The notes below the pieces were generated by a model. The model saw only the letters and a list, made by a program, of their open reading frames with translations. It was not told the DNA's origin and did no database searches. A stretch of 64,000 nucleotides of DNA from Mitsuaria sp. 7 (GTDB lineage Bacteria; Pseudomonadota; Gammaproteobacteria; Burkholderiales; Burkholderiaceae_C): contig NZ_CP011515.1 in the NCBI RefSeq assembly GCF_001653795.1, positions 186,001 to 250,000 on the forward strand, written 5' to 3'. Each line of letters opens with the position of its first letter. The stretch's first letter is position 1. A program made the position numbers and the translations under genes. Of this stretch, positions 33,648 to 43,455 are shown piece after piece.

Positions 33648-34577
33648 TCAGCCCTTCGCGAGCGGGAAGCGCGGGTTCGCGCTCCATTCGCTCCAGGAGC
33701 CGGGGTAGAGCCGGCTGCCCGGCAGGCCGGCATGGTGCATCGCCAGCAGGTTGTGGCAGGCCGTCACGCCGGATCCGCATTGGTGCACCGTCCCGGCCGC
33801 GCCCTGCGGGCCGAGCAGTACGGCGAATTCCTCGCGCAGTTGCGCGGCGGGCTTGAACCGGCCTTCCGGCGTGAGGTTGGACTTGAAGAACCGGTTCGTC
33901 GCGCCCGGAATGTGGCCGGCCTGGGTGTCCAGCGGTTCGACTTCCCCCCGGAATCGCTCGCCCGCACGGGCGTCGATGAGGCGCACCCGGCCGAGGCCGG
34001 CGAGCAGTTCCTGCGCGGACCAGGGCGCTTCGAGCGGGGTGCCAGGCTGGAAGGTGGTGGAGGGGGTCGAAGCGCTGGCGGGGACGTCCGTCGTCACCGC
34101 GGCGCCGGCCTGCTGCCAGGCAGCGAATCCGCCGTCCAGCACCGCCACCTGCGCATGGCCCAGCCAGCGCAGCATCCACCACACGCGGGCCGCGTACATG
34201 CCGTCGGCCGCGTCGTAGGCGACGAGCTGCCGGCCCGGCGTCATGCCGAGTTCCCGCAGCCGCGCGGCGAAAGCCTCGCGTTCCGGCAAGGGGTGGCGGC
34301 CGCGGAAAGCGCCGAAGGCATCCTGCTTCGGGCCGCTGAGGTCGCGGTCGAGATTCAAGTAGAACGCGCCGGGCACATGGCCGGCCGCGTAGGCGCGCTC
34401 GCCGGCCGCGGTGTCGGCCAGGTCGAAGCGGACGTCGACGATCAGCGGCGGTGTCGACGAGCCCATCAGCGCCTGCAGCTGTTCGACCGTGACCAGACCG
34501 TCAAGACCTGACCCGGCGGGGGGAGTCTCGGGGGATGTCGAGGGAGAAACCGGGTGGGGCGTCGCTGGCGTCGTCAT
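33648..34577 (-). CDS. sseA: 3-mercaptopyruvate sulfurtransferase (two rhodanese domains)
   Basis: A 309-residue tandem rhodanese protein. The N-terminal inactive domain (about 27-160) ends AVLDGGFAAWQQAGA; the C-terminal catalytic domain has the active-site loop CGSGVTA with Cys267, the form typical of mercaptopyruvate sulfurtransferase rather than thiosulfate sulfurtransferase (CRKGVT). The first 25 residues are Pro/Ser-rich. The gene starts 6 bp after the stop of the upstream transporter gene and is likely co-transcribed with it. Confidence 0.9.
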   Translation of the reverse strand: MTTPATPHPVSPSTSPETPPAGSGLDGLVTVEQLQALMGSSTPPLIVDVRFDLADTAAGERAYAAGHVPGAFYLNLDRDLSGPKQDAFGAFRGRHPLPEREAFAARLRELGMTPGRQLVAYDAADGMYAARVWWMLRWLGHAQVAVLDGGFAAWQQAGAAVTTDVPASASTPSTTFQPGTPLEAPWSAQELLAGLGRVRLIDARAGERFRGEVEPLDTQAGHIPGATNRFFKSNLTPEGRFKPAAQLREEFAVLLGPQGAAGTVHQCGSGVTACHNLLAMHHAGLPGSRLYPGSWSEWSANPRFPLAKG

Positions 34578-34583
34578 GGTCGT

Positions 34584-35480
34584 TCAAGATTCCTGGACAG
34601 AATGCTGGGCGTCCTTGGGCGTGTTCCGGGCGCGCAGCAGCGTCGCCCCCAGGCCCGCGACGACGATCAGCAGGATGCCGAGCCACGAGAGCAGGCCCAG
34701 CAGGTCACCGAAGATCAGCACACCATACAACGCCGAGAACACGATGCCCAGGTACTGCAGCGATGCGTTCACCAGCGGCTTGCCGGTGCCGTAGGCGCGC
34801 GTCATCAGCAACTGGGCGGCGGTGGCCAGGACGCCGACGGCCAGCAGCAGCGCCGCGCCCGTCCAGGTGTGGCCGTGCCAGCCGCCGTGCGACACGATCG
34901 TCGTCAGCGCGCCCGCGACCACGCCGCCCATCGAGAAGTAGAAGACGATGCGGAACTCCGGTTCCCCCGCGCGGCCCAGCGAGGTCACCTGCAGGTAGGC
35001 CATCGCCGACAGCATCCCCGAGGCCAGCCCGGCCAGGCCGTGCCAGACCTGCTGGTCCTCCATCGCGGGCTGCAGCACCAGCCCGACGCCGACGAAGCCC
35101 AGCAGCACGGTGATGATCAGCCGCGGATCGACCTTGGCCGCGCCCATGAGCACCGCGCCGCCGATCAGGAACAGCGCCATCCACACCGAGGACATGTAGT
35201 TCAGCGTCATCGCCGTCGCGAGCGGCAGCTTGCTGATCGCGAAGAACCACAGCGACAGCGCGATCACCCCCGACAGGCTGCGCCAGAAGTGCATCGCCGG
35301 CACGGCGGTCTTCAGCGACAGCCCCTTGGCGCGCGACAGCGCGAACAGGAACAGCGTGCCGACCAGGCCGCGGTACATGACGATCTCGCCCGCGCCGTAG
35401 TAGGCCGAAGCCAACTTGACGCAGACACCCATGGTGGCGAACAGCAGCGTCGCCAGGACCATCAGAAGGGGTGCAGACAT
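34584..35480 (-). CDS. EamA/DMT-family transporter
   Basis: A 298-residue inner-membrane protein with ten hydrophobic segments in two EamA repeats; the first begins LLMVLATLLFATMGVCVKLA and the second near LAGLASGMLSAMAYLQV. DMT proteins export metabolites or amino acids; the substrate is unknown. The start at ATG 35480 removes a non-homologous extension. Confidence 0.9.
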   Translation of the reverse strand: MSAPLLMVLATLLFATMGVCVKLASAYYGAGEIVMYRGLVGTLFLFALSRAKGLSLKTAVPAMHFWRSLSGVIALSLWFFAISKLPLATAMTLNYMSSVWMALFLIGGAVLMGAAKVDPRLIITVLLGFVGVGLVLQPAMEDQQVWHGLAGLASGMLSAMAYLQVTSLGRAGEPEFRIVFYFSMGGVVAGALTTIVSHGGWHGHTWTGAALLLAVGVLATAAQLLMTRAYGTGKPLVNASLQYLGIVFSALYGVLIFGDLLGLLSWLGILLIVVAGLGATLLRARNTPKDAQHSVQES

Positions 35481-35530
35481 GCCGCCGATTCTCGCGCCGA
35501 AGGCCGGTCCGTCCTGTGGGGGGCAGCCGC

Positions 35531-35561
35531 AAAAACGAACGCCCCGCAAGAGCGGGGCGTT
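35531..35561 (-). terminator. Intrinsic terminator after the Rieske oxygenase gene
   Basis: On the minus strand AACGCCCCGC, loop TCTT, GCGGGGCGTT, followed after two bases by a run of five T. The 10-bp stem is perfect (arms 35538-35547 and 35552-35561). Confidence 0.9.
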
Positions 35562-35618
35562 GTGCGCACCTGGGCGGGTGCGAAGGCGACGGCGCGTCAG
35601 CGCACCGTCGATGCGGCG

Positions 35619-36749
35619 TCAGCGCTTCATCAGCCCGCGGTACCACTCGTGGAAATGCTTCATGCCGTCTTCCATCGGCGTCTGGTACGGGCCGACCTCG
35701 TTGTCGCCGCGTTCCATCAGCGCCTTTCGGCCGGCATCCATGCGCAGCGCGATCTCGTCGTCCTCCACGCAGGTCTCCATGTAGGCGGCCTGCTGGGCGT
35801 CGATCATGTCGCGCTCGAAGGCGATGACCTCTTCCGGGTAGTAGAACTCGACGATGTTGGTCGTCTTCTGCGGCCCCTTGGGGAACAGCGTCGACACCAC
35901 CAGCACGTTGGGGTACCACTCCACCATGATGTTGGGGTAGTAGGTCAGCCAGATGGCGCCCTGGTCCGGGGACTGGCCGCCGGAGAATCCCAGCACCTGG
36001 TCGTGCCACTTGGCGTAGACCTCGGAGCCCGGCTTCTCGAGCGCCTTGTTCACGCCGACCGTCTGCACCGAATAGTCACGGCCGAACTCCCACGCCAGGT
36101 CGTCGCAGGTGACGAAGTGGCCCAGGCCCGGGTGGAACGGACCGACGTGGTAGTCCTCCAGATAGACCTCGATGAAGGTCTTCCAGTTGTAGTCGCACTC
36201 GTGGACGTGGACCTTGTCGAGCTGGTAGCCGCTGAAGTCCAGCGCGCCGCGCGGGCCCAACTTCGCCAGGTCGGCGGCGATGTCGCGGCCGTTGTCCTCG
36301 AACAGCAGGCCGTTCCACTCCCGCAGCTTGTAGCGGTTCAGGTGCAGGCAGGGGTCCTGCTTGAAGTGGGGCGCGCCCACCAGCTCGCCCTTGAGGTCGT
36401 AGGTCCAGCGGTGCAGCGGGCAGACGATGTTGCTCTGCGTGTTGCCGCGGCCGCGCAGCATCACCGCCTGCCGGTGACGGCAGACGTTGGAGATCAGTTC
36501 CAGGCCTTGCGCGCTGCGCACGATGGCGCGGCCTTCGCCTTCCTGCGGCAGGGCGTAGTAGTCCCCGACCTCGGGCACGGCAAGTGCGTGGCCGAGGTAG
36601 CGGGGGCCGTGCTGGAAGATCAGTTCCTGTTCGCGGCGGAACAGGTCCTCGTCGAAGTAGGAGGTGACCGGTAGCTGGGGGGTGTTGGGGGCCGTGCTGC
36701 CCGTGCTGCTGCGCTCAAGCGCGCTGAGAGGGATGCTCAGGTCGGACAT
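35619..36749 (-). CDS. Rieske [2Fe-2S] ring-hydroxylating oxygenase, alpha subunit
   Basis: A 376-residue oxygenase alpha subunit. The Rieske cluster is bound by CRH (Cys90, His92) and CPLH (Cys110, His113). The mononuclear-iron motif EDYHVGPFHP places His201 and His206 as ligands, with the C-terminal catalytic domain complete. It is a single-component-like alpha subunit of the GbcA/YeaW/choline-monooxygenase-like branch; no beta subunit or reductase is adjacent, so the substrate is unknown. The ATG at 36749 is supported by domain boundaries. It is divergent from xseB-ispA-dxs, an order seen in other Burkholderiales. Confidence 0.9.
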   Translation of the reverse strand: MSDLSIPLSALERSSTGSTAPNTPQLPVTSYFDEDLFRREQELIFQHGPRYLGHALAVPEVGDYYALPQEGEGRAIVRSAQGLELISNVCRHRQAVMLRGRGNTQSNIVCPLHRWTYDLKGELVGAPHFKQDPCLHLNRYKLREWNGLLFEDNGRDIAADLAKLGPRGALDFSGYQLDKVHVHECDYNWKTFIEVYLEDYHVGPFHPGLGHFVTCDDLAWEFGRDYSVQTVGVNKALEKPGSEVYAKWHDQVLGFSGGQSPDQGAIWLTYYPNIMVEWYPNVLVVSTLFPKGPQKTTNIVEFYYPEEVIAFERDMIDAQQAAYMETCVEDDEIALRMDAGRKALMERGDNEVGPYQTPMEDGMKHFHEWYRGLMKR

Positions 36750-37053
36750 GATCCAAGAGGGTCTCCAAGACTCCAATGTCAACCGTGACGGCCGCCCCCC
36801 AGATTGGACGGACCGGCATGTGGGGGCTGAAGTGAAACAGTGCCCGCCGGACCCCCTTTTAGGGCATCGCAGTGGGCAAAGGAACCGGTGATTGTACCCG
36901 GCCCGCCCGTGGAGGGGAAATCGATGGGTGTCAGGTGTCCCCCAGCGCCCGAAACACCCGCTGACGCCTGTGGCGGCGCGCTCACATCCCCCGACGGTCG
37001 GACGGCGGACGGGGTGGTGACGGTGCTTACAATCAGCCTTTTCGCGTTTTGAA
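36750..37053. other. 304-bp divergent intergenic region, Rieske gene / xseB
   Basis: No gene is supported here. It should hold promoters for both directions. A -10-like TACAAT is at 37028-37033, 20 bp before the xseB ATG, with no strong -35. No clear Shine-Dalgarno precedes xseB (the leader reads TTTTCGCGTTTTGAA). Confidence 0.5.
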
Positions 37054-37314
37054 ATGAGCAAGCCTTCCGCCAGCGCCAAGACGGCGCAGCCCACGATCCA
37101 GGAGCAGGAGCCTGCCAGCTATGAGCTGGCGGTCGAGGAGTTGGAACGTCTGGTGCAGGCCATGGAGGCCGGGCAGCTGCCGCTGGACCAGTTGCTGGCC
37201 AGCTACCAGCGGGGAGCCGCCTTGCTCAAATACTGCCGCACCCGACTTCAGGCCGTCGAACAACAAGTACAGGTCATTGAAGGTGGGAGCGCGCAGGCTT
37301 GGGGAGATGAATAA
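37054..37314 (+). CDS. xseB: Exodeoxyribonuclease VII small subunit
   Basis: An 86-residue XseB. The conserved [20 protein letters not shown] and [19 protein letters not shown] helices match the family, which binds XseA to form the exonuclease VII ssDNA nuclease. The first 20 residues are variable. Its TAA is immediately followed by the ispA start codon, so the genes are co-transcribed. Confidence 0.93.
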   Translation: MSKPSASAKTAQPTIQEQEPASYELAVEELERLVQAMEAGQLPLDQLLASYQRGAALLKYCRTRLQAVEQQVQVIEGGSAQAWGDE

Positions 37315-38202
37315 GTGGATGCGGGTATTTTCGAACGTTGGGTGAGTCAGTCGCTCGAGGACGTCGAGCGTGCGCTGGAGGCCTGGGTGCCCGAAGCGGC
37401 ACCGGCCGGTCTCGGCGAGGCCATGCGGTATGCCGTCCTCGGTGCGGGCAAGCGTCTGCGTCCGCTGCTGGTGCTGGCCGCGGCCGATGCCGCCGCCGGC
37501 CGGCGCGAGGCGGCGATGCGTGCGGCGTGCGCGGTGGAGCTGATCCACGCGTATTCGCTGGCGCATGACGACATGCCCTGCATGGACAACGACGTGCTGC
37601 GCCGCGGCAAGCCGACGCTGCACGTGCAGTACGGCGAAGCCCAGGCGATGCTGGCCGGTGACGCGATGCAGGCGCTGGCCTTCGACGTGCTGACGCCGGA
37701 CGAGGGCGTCGAGCCCGCGTTGCAGGCCCGGCTGTGCCGGCTGCTGGCGCGCGCCAGCGGCTACGACGGCATGGCCGGCGGTCAGGCGATCGACCTGGCC
37801 AGCATCGGCAAGCCGCTGGACGAAGCCAAGCTGCGTGACATGCACCGCCGCAAGACCGGCGTGCTGCTGCAGGCCAGCGTCCTGATGGGCGCGGCGTGCG
37901 GCGAGTTGACGCCCGCCGCGTGGGCGTCGCTGAGCCGCTACGGCGCGGCGATCGGCCTGGCCTTCCAGGTCGTCGACGACATCCTGGACGTGACGCAGGA
38001 CAGCGACGTGCTGGGCAAGACCGCCGGCAAGGATCAGGACAACAACAAGCCGACCTACGTCAGCGTGCTGGGCCTGGAGCCCGCCCGCGCGTATGCGCTC
38101 CGCCTGCGGGACGAGGCGCATCAGGCGCTCGCCGGCAGCGGCCTGGCCGACACCGCCTGGCTCAGCCTGCTGGCTGACAAGGTGGTCGAGCGCGACAACT
38201 GA
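37315..38202 (+). CDS. ispA: Farnesyl diphosphate synthase (polyprenyl synthetase)
   Basis: A 295-residue prenyl transferase making geranyl and farnesyl diphosphate from IPP and DMAPP. The first Asp-rich motif DDMPCMDND starts at residue 85, GAGKRLRP at 43-50 binds IPP, and the second Asp-rich motif is in FQVVDDILD. The start is GTG at 37315, directly after the xseB stop. The xseB-ispA-dxs order is the classic isoprenoid precursor operon. Confidence 0.95.
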   Translation: MDAGIFERWVSQSLEDVERALEAWVPEAAPAGLGEAMRYAVLGAGKRLRPLLVLAAADAAAGRREAAMRAACAVELIHAYSLAHDDMPCMDNDVLRRGKPTLHVQYGEAQAMLAGDAMQALAFDVLTPDEGVEPALQARLCRLLARASGYDGMAGGQAIDLASIGKPLDEAKLRDMHRRKTGVLLQASVLMGAACGELTPAAWASLSRYGAAIGLAFQVVDDILDVTQDSDVLGKTAGKDQDNNKPTYVSVLGLEPARAYALRLRDEAHQALAGSGLADTAWLSLLADKVVERDN

Positions 38203-38262
38203 GATCCTCGTCGGACCCGGCAAGGTTCCGACAAGGCTCCGGCAAAAGAGAGAGGCGACGCC

Positions 38263-40218
38263 ATGAGCGAGAACCCATCGAACGCGACAGCCGCGCAGAC
38301 GCTGCTGTCGACCATCGAGAGCCCCGCGGACGTGCGCCGGCTGTCGCGCGGTCAGCTCCCGCAGCTGGCGGACGAGGTCCGTGCGCACATCCTCAACAGC
38401 GTGTCCAAGACCGGCGGCCATCTGTCGTCGAACCTGGGCACCGTGGAGATGACGGTCGCGCTGCATTACGTCTACGACACGCCGCGCGACCGGCTGGTGT
38501 GGGACGTCGGCCACCAGACCTACCCGCACAAGATCCTGACCGGTCGCCGCGACGCGATGGCGACGCTGCGTCAGCAGGGCGGCATCTCCGGCTTCCCGCG
38601 CCGCGACGAGAGCGAGTACGACACCTTCGGCACCGCGCACTCGAGCACCTCGATCTCCGCCGCCCACGGCATGGCGATGGCCGCCCGGATCAAGGGCGAG
38701 TCGCGCCGCGTGGTCGCGATCATCGGCGACGGCGCGATGACCGCCGGCATGGCCTTCGAGGCCTTGAACAACGCCGGCGTCGCGCATGGCGGCCTGCTGG
38801 GCGACGTGCTGGTGATCCTCAACGACAACGACATGTCGATCAGCCCGCCGGTCGGCGCGCTGAACAAGTATTTCACCCGGCTGATGAGCGGCAAGTTCTA
38901 CGCCGCCGCGCGAGAAGGCGCGAAGTCGGTGCTCAAGCACACGCCGCTGTACGAGTTCGCGCGCCGCTTTGAAGAACACACCAAGGGCATGTTCGTGCCC
39001 GGGACGATCTTCGAGGAATTCGGCTTCAACTACGTCGGCCCCATCGACGGGCACGACCTGGACGCGCTGATCCCGACGCTGGAGAACCTGCGCGACAAGA
39101 AGGGCCCGCAGTTCCTGCACCTGGTCACGCGCAAGGGCCAGGGCTACAAGCTGGCGGAGGCCGACCCGGTCAAGTACCACGGCCCGACGCCGTTCAACCC
39201 GGCCGAAGGCATCAAGCCCTCGACCGCGCCGGCCAAGAAGACCTTCACGACGGTGTTCGGCGACTGGCTCTGCGACATGGCCGAGGCTGATCCCACGCTG
39301 GTCGGCATCACGCCGGCGATGCGCGAGGGCTCGGGCATGGTCGAGTTCCACAAGCGTTTCCCGACGCGCTACTACGACGTCGGCATCGCCGAGCAGCATG
39401 CGGTGACCTTCGCCGGCGGCCTGGCCTGCGAGGGCCTGCGGCCGGTGGTGGCGATCTATTCGACCTTCCTGCAGCGCGGTTACGACCAACTGGTCCACGA
39501 CGTGGCGCTGCAGAACCTGCCCGTGCTGTTCGCGCTGGACCGCGCGGGCCTGGTCGGCGCCGACGGCGCGACGCACGCCGGCAATTACGACATCGCCTTC
39601 ACGCGCTGCATTCCGAACATGAGCGTGATCACGCCGTCGGACGAGAACGAGTGCCGTCAGGCGCTGTACACCGGTCACGTGCACAACGGCCCGGTGACGG
39701 TCCGTTATCCGCGCGGCGCGGGCATAGGCGCGGAGATCCGCAAGGAGATGGTCGCGCTGCCCTGGGGCAAGGGCGAGATGCGCCGGACCTCGTCGCTGCC
39801 GGCGACCGGTGGCCGTGCCGGGTCGCATGCGCCGCGCGTCGCGATCCTGGCCTTCGGCACGCTGCTGCATCCGGCGCTGAAGGCGGCGGAGGCGCTCGAC
39901 GCCAGCGTCGCCAACATGCGCTTCGTGAAGCCGCTGGACGTCGAGCTGGTGAAGGAACTGGCCCGCACCCACGACGCGCTGGTGACCGTCGAGGACGGCT
40001 GCGTCATGGGCGGCGCCGGCAGCGCGGTGCTGGAAGCGCTGCAGGCCGAAGGCCTGTCGCTGCCGGTGCTGCAGCTGGGTCTGCCCGACGAGTACGTCGA
40101 GCACGGCGAACCCGGCAAGCTCATGGCCCAGTGCGGCCTGGATGCCGTCGGCATCGAGCGCTCGATCCGCGAGCGCTTCCTGTCGACCCTCGCGCCGGTG
40201 GCCGTCAAGGTCGCCTGA
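38263..40218 (+). CDS. dxs: 1-deoxy-D-xylulose-5-phosphate synthase
   Basis: A 651-residue thiamine-diphosphate enzyme condensing pyruvate and glyceraldehyde-3-phosphate, the first step of the MEP isoprenoid pathway. Motifs: [20 protein letters not shown], the cofactor-binding [32 protein letters not shown], and in the pyrimidine domain [20 protein letters not shown] with the catalytic Glu; then [15 protein letters not shown]. Full length. It lies 60 bp downstream of ispA. Confidence 0.97.
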   Translation: MSENPSNATAAQTLLSTIESPADVRRLSRGQLPQLADEVRAHILNSVSKTGGHLSSNLGTVEMTVALHYVYDTPRDRLVWDVGHQTYPHKILTGRRDAMATLRQQGGISGFPRRDESEYDTFGTAHSSTSISAAHGMAMAARIKGESRRVVAIIGDGAMTAGMAFEALNNAGVAHGGLLGDVLVILNDNDMSISPPVGALNKYFTRLMSGKFYAAAREGAKSVLKHTPLYEFARRFEEHTKGMFVPGTIFEEFGFNYVGPIDGHDLDALIPTLENLRDKKGPQFLHLVTRKGQGYKLAEADPVKYHGPTPFNPAEGIKPSTAPAKKTFTTVFGDWLCDMAEADPTLVGITPAMREGSGMVEFHKRFPTRYYDVGIAEQHAVTFAGGLACEGLRPVVAIYSTFLQRGYDQLVHDVALQNLPVLFALDRAGLVGADGATHAGNYDIAFTRCIPNMSVITPSDENECRQALYTGHVHNGPVTVRYPRGAGIGAEIRKEMVALPWGKGEMRRTSSLPATGGRAGSHAPRVAILAFGTLLHPALKAAEALDASVANMRFVKPLDVELVKELARTHDALVTVEDGCVMGGAGSAVLEALQAEGLSLPVLQLGLPDEYVEHGEPGKLMAQCGLDAVGIERSIRERFLSTLAPVAVKVA

Positions 40219-40279
40219 GCGCGCGGCGCTCTCCTTCGAACGGCGCTCAAACGACGCTCAAACGACGCTGGCCTCGTGG

Positions 40280-41215
40280 TCAGCGCCGTTTTGCTTTGCC
40301 GGCCGGTCGTTGGCTGGCCATCGCGGGCGCGAGCGCACGCTTCACCGCATCAATGAAATCCTGCGTCAGCGCATGCATGGCGCGGTGCAGCGGCCACAAG
40401 GCCTGGATGCGGAAGGGCACCGACACCGAGAACGGCCGCAGGTGAAGATCCGGTCCGGCGCACGCCCGCGCGGTCAGCGGATTCACGAGCGCAATGCCCA
40501 GGTTTTTCTGAACCAGCGCGCAGACGGCGATCGCGCTGTGTGTCTCCATTTGCAGACGACGCCGCACGCCGGCACTTGCAAAGATGGCGTCGAACTGGCG
40601 GCGGTAGGGATCCTCCGCGGACAGGCTGACGAAGCGCTCGCCCTCGAAGTCCTGCGGGGTCAGGACTTGCCGCTCCAGCAGCCGGTGACCCGCGGGCAGC
40701 ACGCAGACCTCGTCGAGCTCGGCCAGCGTCTCGCTGCGCGTGCCGGGCACGGTGGTGGACACCTCGCTCAGGCCGATGTCGAAGCGCTGGGCGGCCATCC
40801 ATTCCTCCAGCAGCGGTGATTCCTGAGGCGTCAGCGTCAGTTCCGCCTGCGGATGCCGGGCGAGCCAGTCGGCGCTGGCGTCCGGCAGCAGCGCGTGCGC
40901 CAGCGCCGGCAGCGTCAGGACGCGCAGGCGTTCGTCCTCGGCGCGGCCCAGGGACTGGGCGCGGGCGACGACCTGATCCAGGCCCTGGTAGGCGCGCTGG
41001 ACTTCATCGAACAGCGCCAGCGCCCGCGCGGTCGGACGCAGCCGCCCCGGCGCGCGGTCGAACAGCGCGTAGCCGAGCAGCGATTCCATCCGTGCCAACT
41101 CCCGGCTGATGGTCGGCTGGGACGTGAACAACAGTTGCGCGGCGCCGGTCACGCTGCCGGCGGTCATGACGGCGCGGAAGACTTCGATGTGGCGATGCGT
41201 GATGGGCAGGGGCAT
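40280..41215 (-). CDS. lysR: LysR, transcriptional regulator of lysA
   Basis: A 311-residue LysR-type regulator. The winged-HTH is at about residues 6-62 (HIEVFRAVMTAGSVTGAAQL then SQPTISRELARME), and the effector domain runs from about 90 to 295. Its divergent arrangement with lysA matches E. coli, where LysR activates lysA in response to diaminopimelate. The ATG at 41215 gives the family N-terminus MPLPITHRHIEVFRAV. Confidence 0.92.
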   Translation of the reverse strand: MPLPITHRHIEVFRAVMTAGSVTGAAQLLFTSQPTISRELARMESLLGYALFDRAPGRLRPTARALALFDEVQRAYQGLDQVVARAQSLGRAEDERLRVLTLPALAHALLPDASADWLARHPQAELTLTPQESPLLEEWMAAQRFDIGLSEVSTTVPGTRSETLAELDEVCVLPAGHRLLERQVLTPQDFEGERFVSLSAEDPYRRQFDAIFASAGVRRRLQMETHSAIAVCALVQKNLGIALVNPLTARACAGPDLHLRPFSVSVPFRIQALWPLHRAMHALTQDFIDAVKRALAPAMASQRPAGKAKRR

Positions 41216-41223
41216 CCCGGCAG

Positions 41224-41239
41224 GATATCAGTGCATATC
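41224..41239. promoter_or_regulatory. Candidate LysR operator half, palindrome 1
   Basis: GATAT (41224-41228) and ATATC (41235-41239) are perfect inverted arms with a six-base spacer, nine bases upstream of the lysR start. It suits an autoregulatory LysR-type site. Confidence 0.4.
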
Positions 41240-41266
41240 AAAAATGAATTCGATCGGCAAAACAAA

Positions 41267-41282
41267 GCATTTGATTGAATGC
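41267..41282. promoter_or_regulatory. Candidate LysR operator, palindrome 2 upstream of lysA
   Basis: GCATT (41267-41271) and AATGC (41278-41282) are inverted arms around TGATTG, about 90 bp upstream of the lysA start in an AT-rich stretch of the 155-bp divergent spacer. It contains the T-N11-A pattern common at LysR-type sites. Confidence 0.45.
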
Positions 41283-41370
41283 GCCGTCCGATGGATGCTT
41301 GTGGCCATTGCAAGAACTTCCAGAAGCTTCCGGGGAGTTCCAAGATGCATTCGACGCAAGGATTCCTGAC

Positions 41371-42633
41371 ATGCCGCAAGCCCTGACCCCCGCCCGCGAA
41401 CAGCAGCTGCAAGCGCTCACCGCGAAGTACGGCACCCCGCTGTGGGTGTACGACGCCGCCGTCATCCGCGAGCGCATCACCGCGCTGGGTGGTTTCGACA
41501 CGGTGCGCTTCGCTCAGAAGGCGTGCTCCAACACCCACATCCTCCGACTGATGAGGGAGCGGGGCGTGAAGGTCGACTCGGTGTCGCGCGGCGAGCTGCT
41601 GCGCGCCTTCGCCGCCGGTTTCACCGTCGGCACCGGCGCGGATGCGGTCCATTCGGACATCGTGTTCACCGCCGACCTGCTGGACCGCGAGACGCTCAAG
41701 ACGGTCGTCGAGCACCGCGTCCCGGTGAACGCCGGGTCGATCGACATGCTGGAGCAGCTCGGCGAGGTCTCACCCGGCCACCCGGTGTGGCTGCGGCTGA
41801 ATCCCGGTTTCGGCCACGGCCACAGCAACAAGACCAACACCGGCGGCGAACACAGCAAGCACGGCATCTGGCATGAGCAACTGACCGATGCGCTGGCCGT
41901 GATCGCGCGCCGCGGGCTGACGCTGATCGGGCTGCACATGCACATTGGCTCGGGCGTCGACTACGAGCATCTTGGACGCGTCGGCAGCGCGATGGTCGAT
42001 CTCGTCCGGACCGTCAAGCAAAGCGGTCTGGATCTGCTGGCGATCTCGGCCGGCGGCGGGCTGTCGATTCCCTATCAGGAGGGCGGCGAGCGCATCGACA
42101 CCGCGCACTACTTCAGCCTGTGGGACGCCGCCCGGAAGGAGGCCGAGAACGTGGTCGGCCATCCGTTGGACCTGGAGATCGAACCGGGTCGCTATCTGGT
42201 GGCGGAATCCGGCGTGCTGCTGGCGGAGGTCCGCGCGGTCAAGGCGCAGGGCCGTCAGCACTTCCTGCTGGTCGACGCCGGCTTCAATGAGCTGATGCGG
42301 CCGGCGATGTACGGCAGCTTCCATGCGATGAGCCTGATTCCCGCGGACGGCCAACGCCGGACTCTCCAGGAGACGGTGGTGGCGGGTCCGCTCTGCGAAT
42401 CCGGCGACGTGTTCACGCAGGCTGAAGGCGGCGTGGTCCTGGCGCGGGAATTGCCGCAAGCGAAGGTCGGCGATCTGCTCGTCATCCACGACACCGGCGC
42501 ATACGGCGCGTCCATGTCCAGCAACTACAACAGCCGACCGCTGATCGCCGAAGTGCTGGTCGATGGCGCTTCGGACCGGCTGATCCGCCGCCGTCAGACC
42601 GTCGAGGAATTGCTGGCGCTGGAAGCGGTCTGA
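41371..42633 (+). CDS. lysA: Diaminopimelate decarboxylase
   Basis: A 420-residue PLP enzyme that decarboxylates meso-diaminopimelate to L-lysine. The PLP Lys is Lys50 in RFAQKACSNTHIL. HMHIGSGVDY and GGGLSIPYQ hold the phosphate-binding region, EPGRYLVAESG follows, and the substrate-binding CESGD comes from the dimer partner. The length equals that of E. coli LysA. The ATG at 41371 has AAGGA upstream; the longer in-frame start at 41275 would run through the operator region. Confidence 0.95.
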   Translation: MPQALTPAREQQLQALTAKYGTPLWVYDAAVIRERITALGGFDTVRFAQKACSNTHILRLMRERGVKVDSVSRGELLRAFAAGFTVGTGADAVHSDIVFTADLLDRETLKTVVEHRVPVNAGSIDMLEQLGEVSPGHPVWLRLNPGFGHGHSNKTNTGGEHSKHGIWHEQLTDALAVIARRGLTLIGLHMHIGSGVDYEHLGRVGSAMVDLVRTVKQSGLDLLAISAGGGLSIPYQEGGERIDTAHYFSLWDAARKEAENVVGHPLDLEIEPGRYLVAESGVLLAEVRAVKAQGRQHFLLVDAGFNELMRPAMYGSFHAMSLIPADGQRRTLQETVVAGPLCESGDVFTQAEGGVVLARELPQAKVGDLLVIHDTGAYGASMSSNYNSRPLIAEVLVDGASDRLIRRRQTVEELLALEAV

Positions 42634-42690
42634 TCGCTGTCATGGCGGTTTGATCGCGGTTGCAGCGCAGTACGGGGCGATCGGGTGGAT

Positions 42691-42775
42691 TTGACGGTGG
42701 TTTGACGGCGATATGACGTTTTTGCTATCGCACATCTAATTTTTGATAGCTTGGCTCAATAGGGATTCGCAATAG
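42691..42775 (+). promoter_or_regulatory. ahpC upstream control region with ATAG direct repeats
   Basis: Two TTGACG hexamers (42691-42696 and 42702-42707); the second has CTATCG 17 bp further on as a weak -10. Downstream, ATAG occurs at 42746, 42759 and 42772, exactly 13 bp apart, the last two within CAATAGG. OxyR sites are built from ATAG/CTAT, but the spacing here is not the classical one, so OxyR binding is only a possibility. Confidence 0.35.
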
Positions 42776-42863
42776 GCCGCATTGGGGAATTCAAACCCAC
42801 CGATAGCCTTCGCCCCCTATCATTCTTTCCATCCCATCAACCCCTGACTGCGAGAACGAAGCA

Positions 42864-43427
42864 ATGTCCCTGATCAACACCCAAGTCCAACCCTTCAAGG
42901 CCCAAGCGTTCCACAACGGCAAGTTCATCGAGGTCACTGAAGAGTCGCTCAAGGGCAAGTGGTCCGTGCTGATCTTCATGCCGGCCGCCTTCACCTTCAA
43001 CTGCCCGACGGAAGTCGAAGACGCGGCGGACAACTACGGCGAGTTCCAGAAGCTGGGCGCCGAGGTCTACATCGTCACGACCGACACGCACTTCTCGCAC
43101 AAGGTGTGGCACGAAACCTCGCCGGCCGTCGGCAAGGCCAAGTTCCCGCTGGTCGGCGACCCGACGCACGCCCTGACGAACGCCTTCGGCGTGCACATCC
43201 CGGAAGAAGGCCTGGCCCTGCGCGGCACCTTCGTGATCAATCCGGACGGCGTCATCAAGACCCTGGAAGTGCATGACAACGCGATCGCCCGCGACGTCAA
43301 GGAAACGCTGCGCAAGCTGAAGGCTGCCCAGTACGTCGCCAAGAACCCGGGCCAGGTCTGCCCGGCCAAGTGGAACGAAGGCGACAAGACCATCGCCCCG
43401 TCGCTGGACCTGGTCGGCAAGATCTAA
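42864..43427 (+). CDS. ahpC: Alkyl hydroperoxide reductase subunit C (AhpC peroxiredoxin)
   Basis: A 187-residue typical 2-Cys peroxiredoxin that reduces H2O2 and organic peroxides. Peroxidatic Cys47 is in AAFTFNCPTEVED (the common variant has VCPTE), and resolving Cys166 is in NPGQVCPAKWNEG. It is recycled by AhpF encoded downstream. Start at ATG 42864, giving MSLINTQVQPFKAQAF as in E. coli. Confidence 0.97.
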   Translation: MSLINTQVQPFKAQAFHNGKFIEVTEESLKGKWSVLIFMPAAFTFNCPTEVEDAADNYGEFQKLGAEVYIVTTDTHFSHKVWHETSPAVGKAKFPLVGDPTHALTNAFGVHIPEEGLALRGTFVINPDGVIKTLEVHDNAIARDVKETLRKLKAAQYVAKNPGQVCPAKWNEGDKTIAPSLDLVGKI

Positions 43428-43455
43428 AGGATCTCGCCCTCACGGGGGTGGAGGC

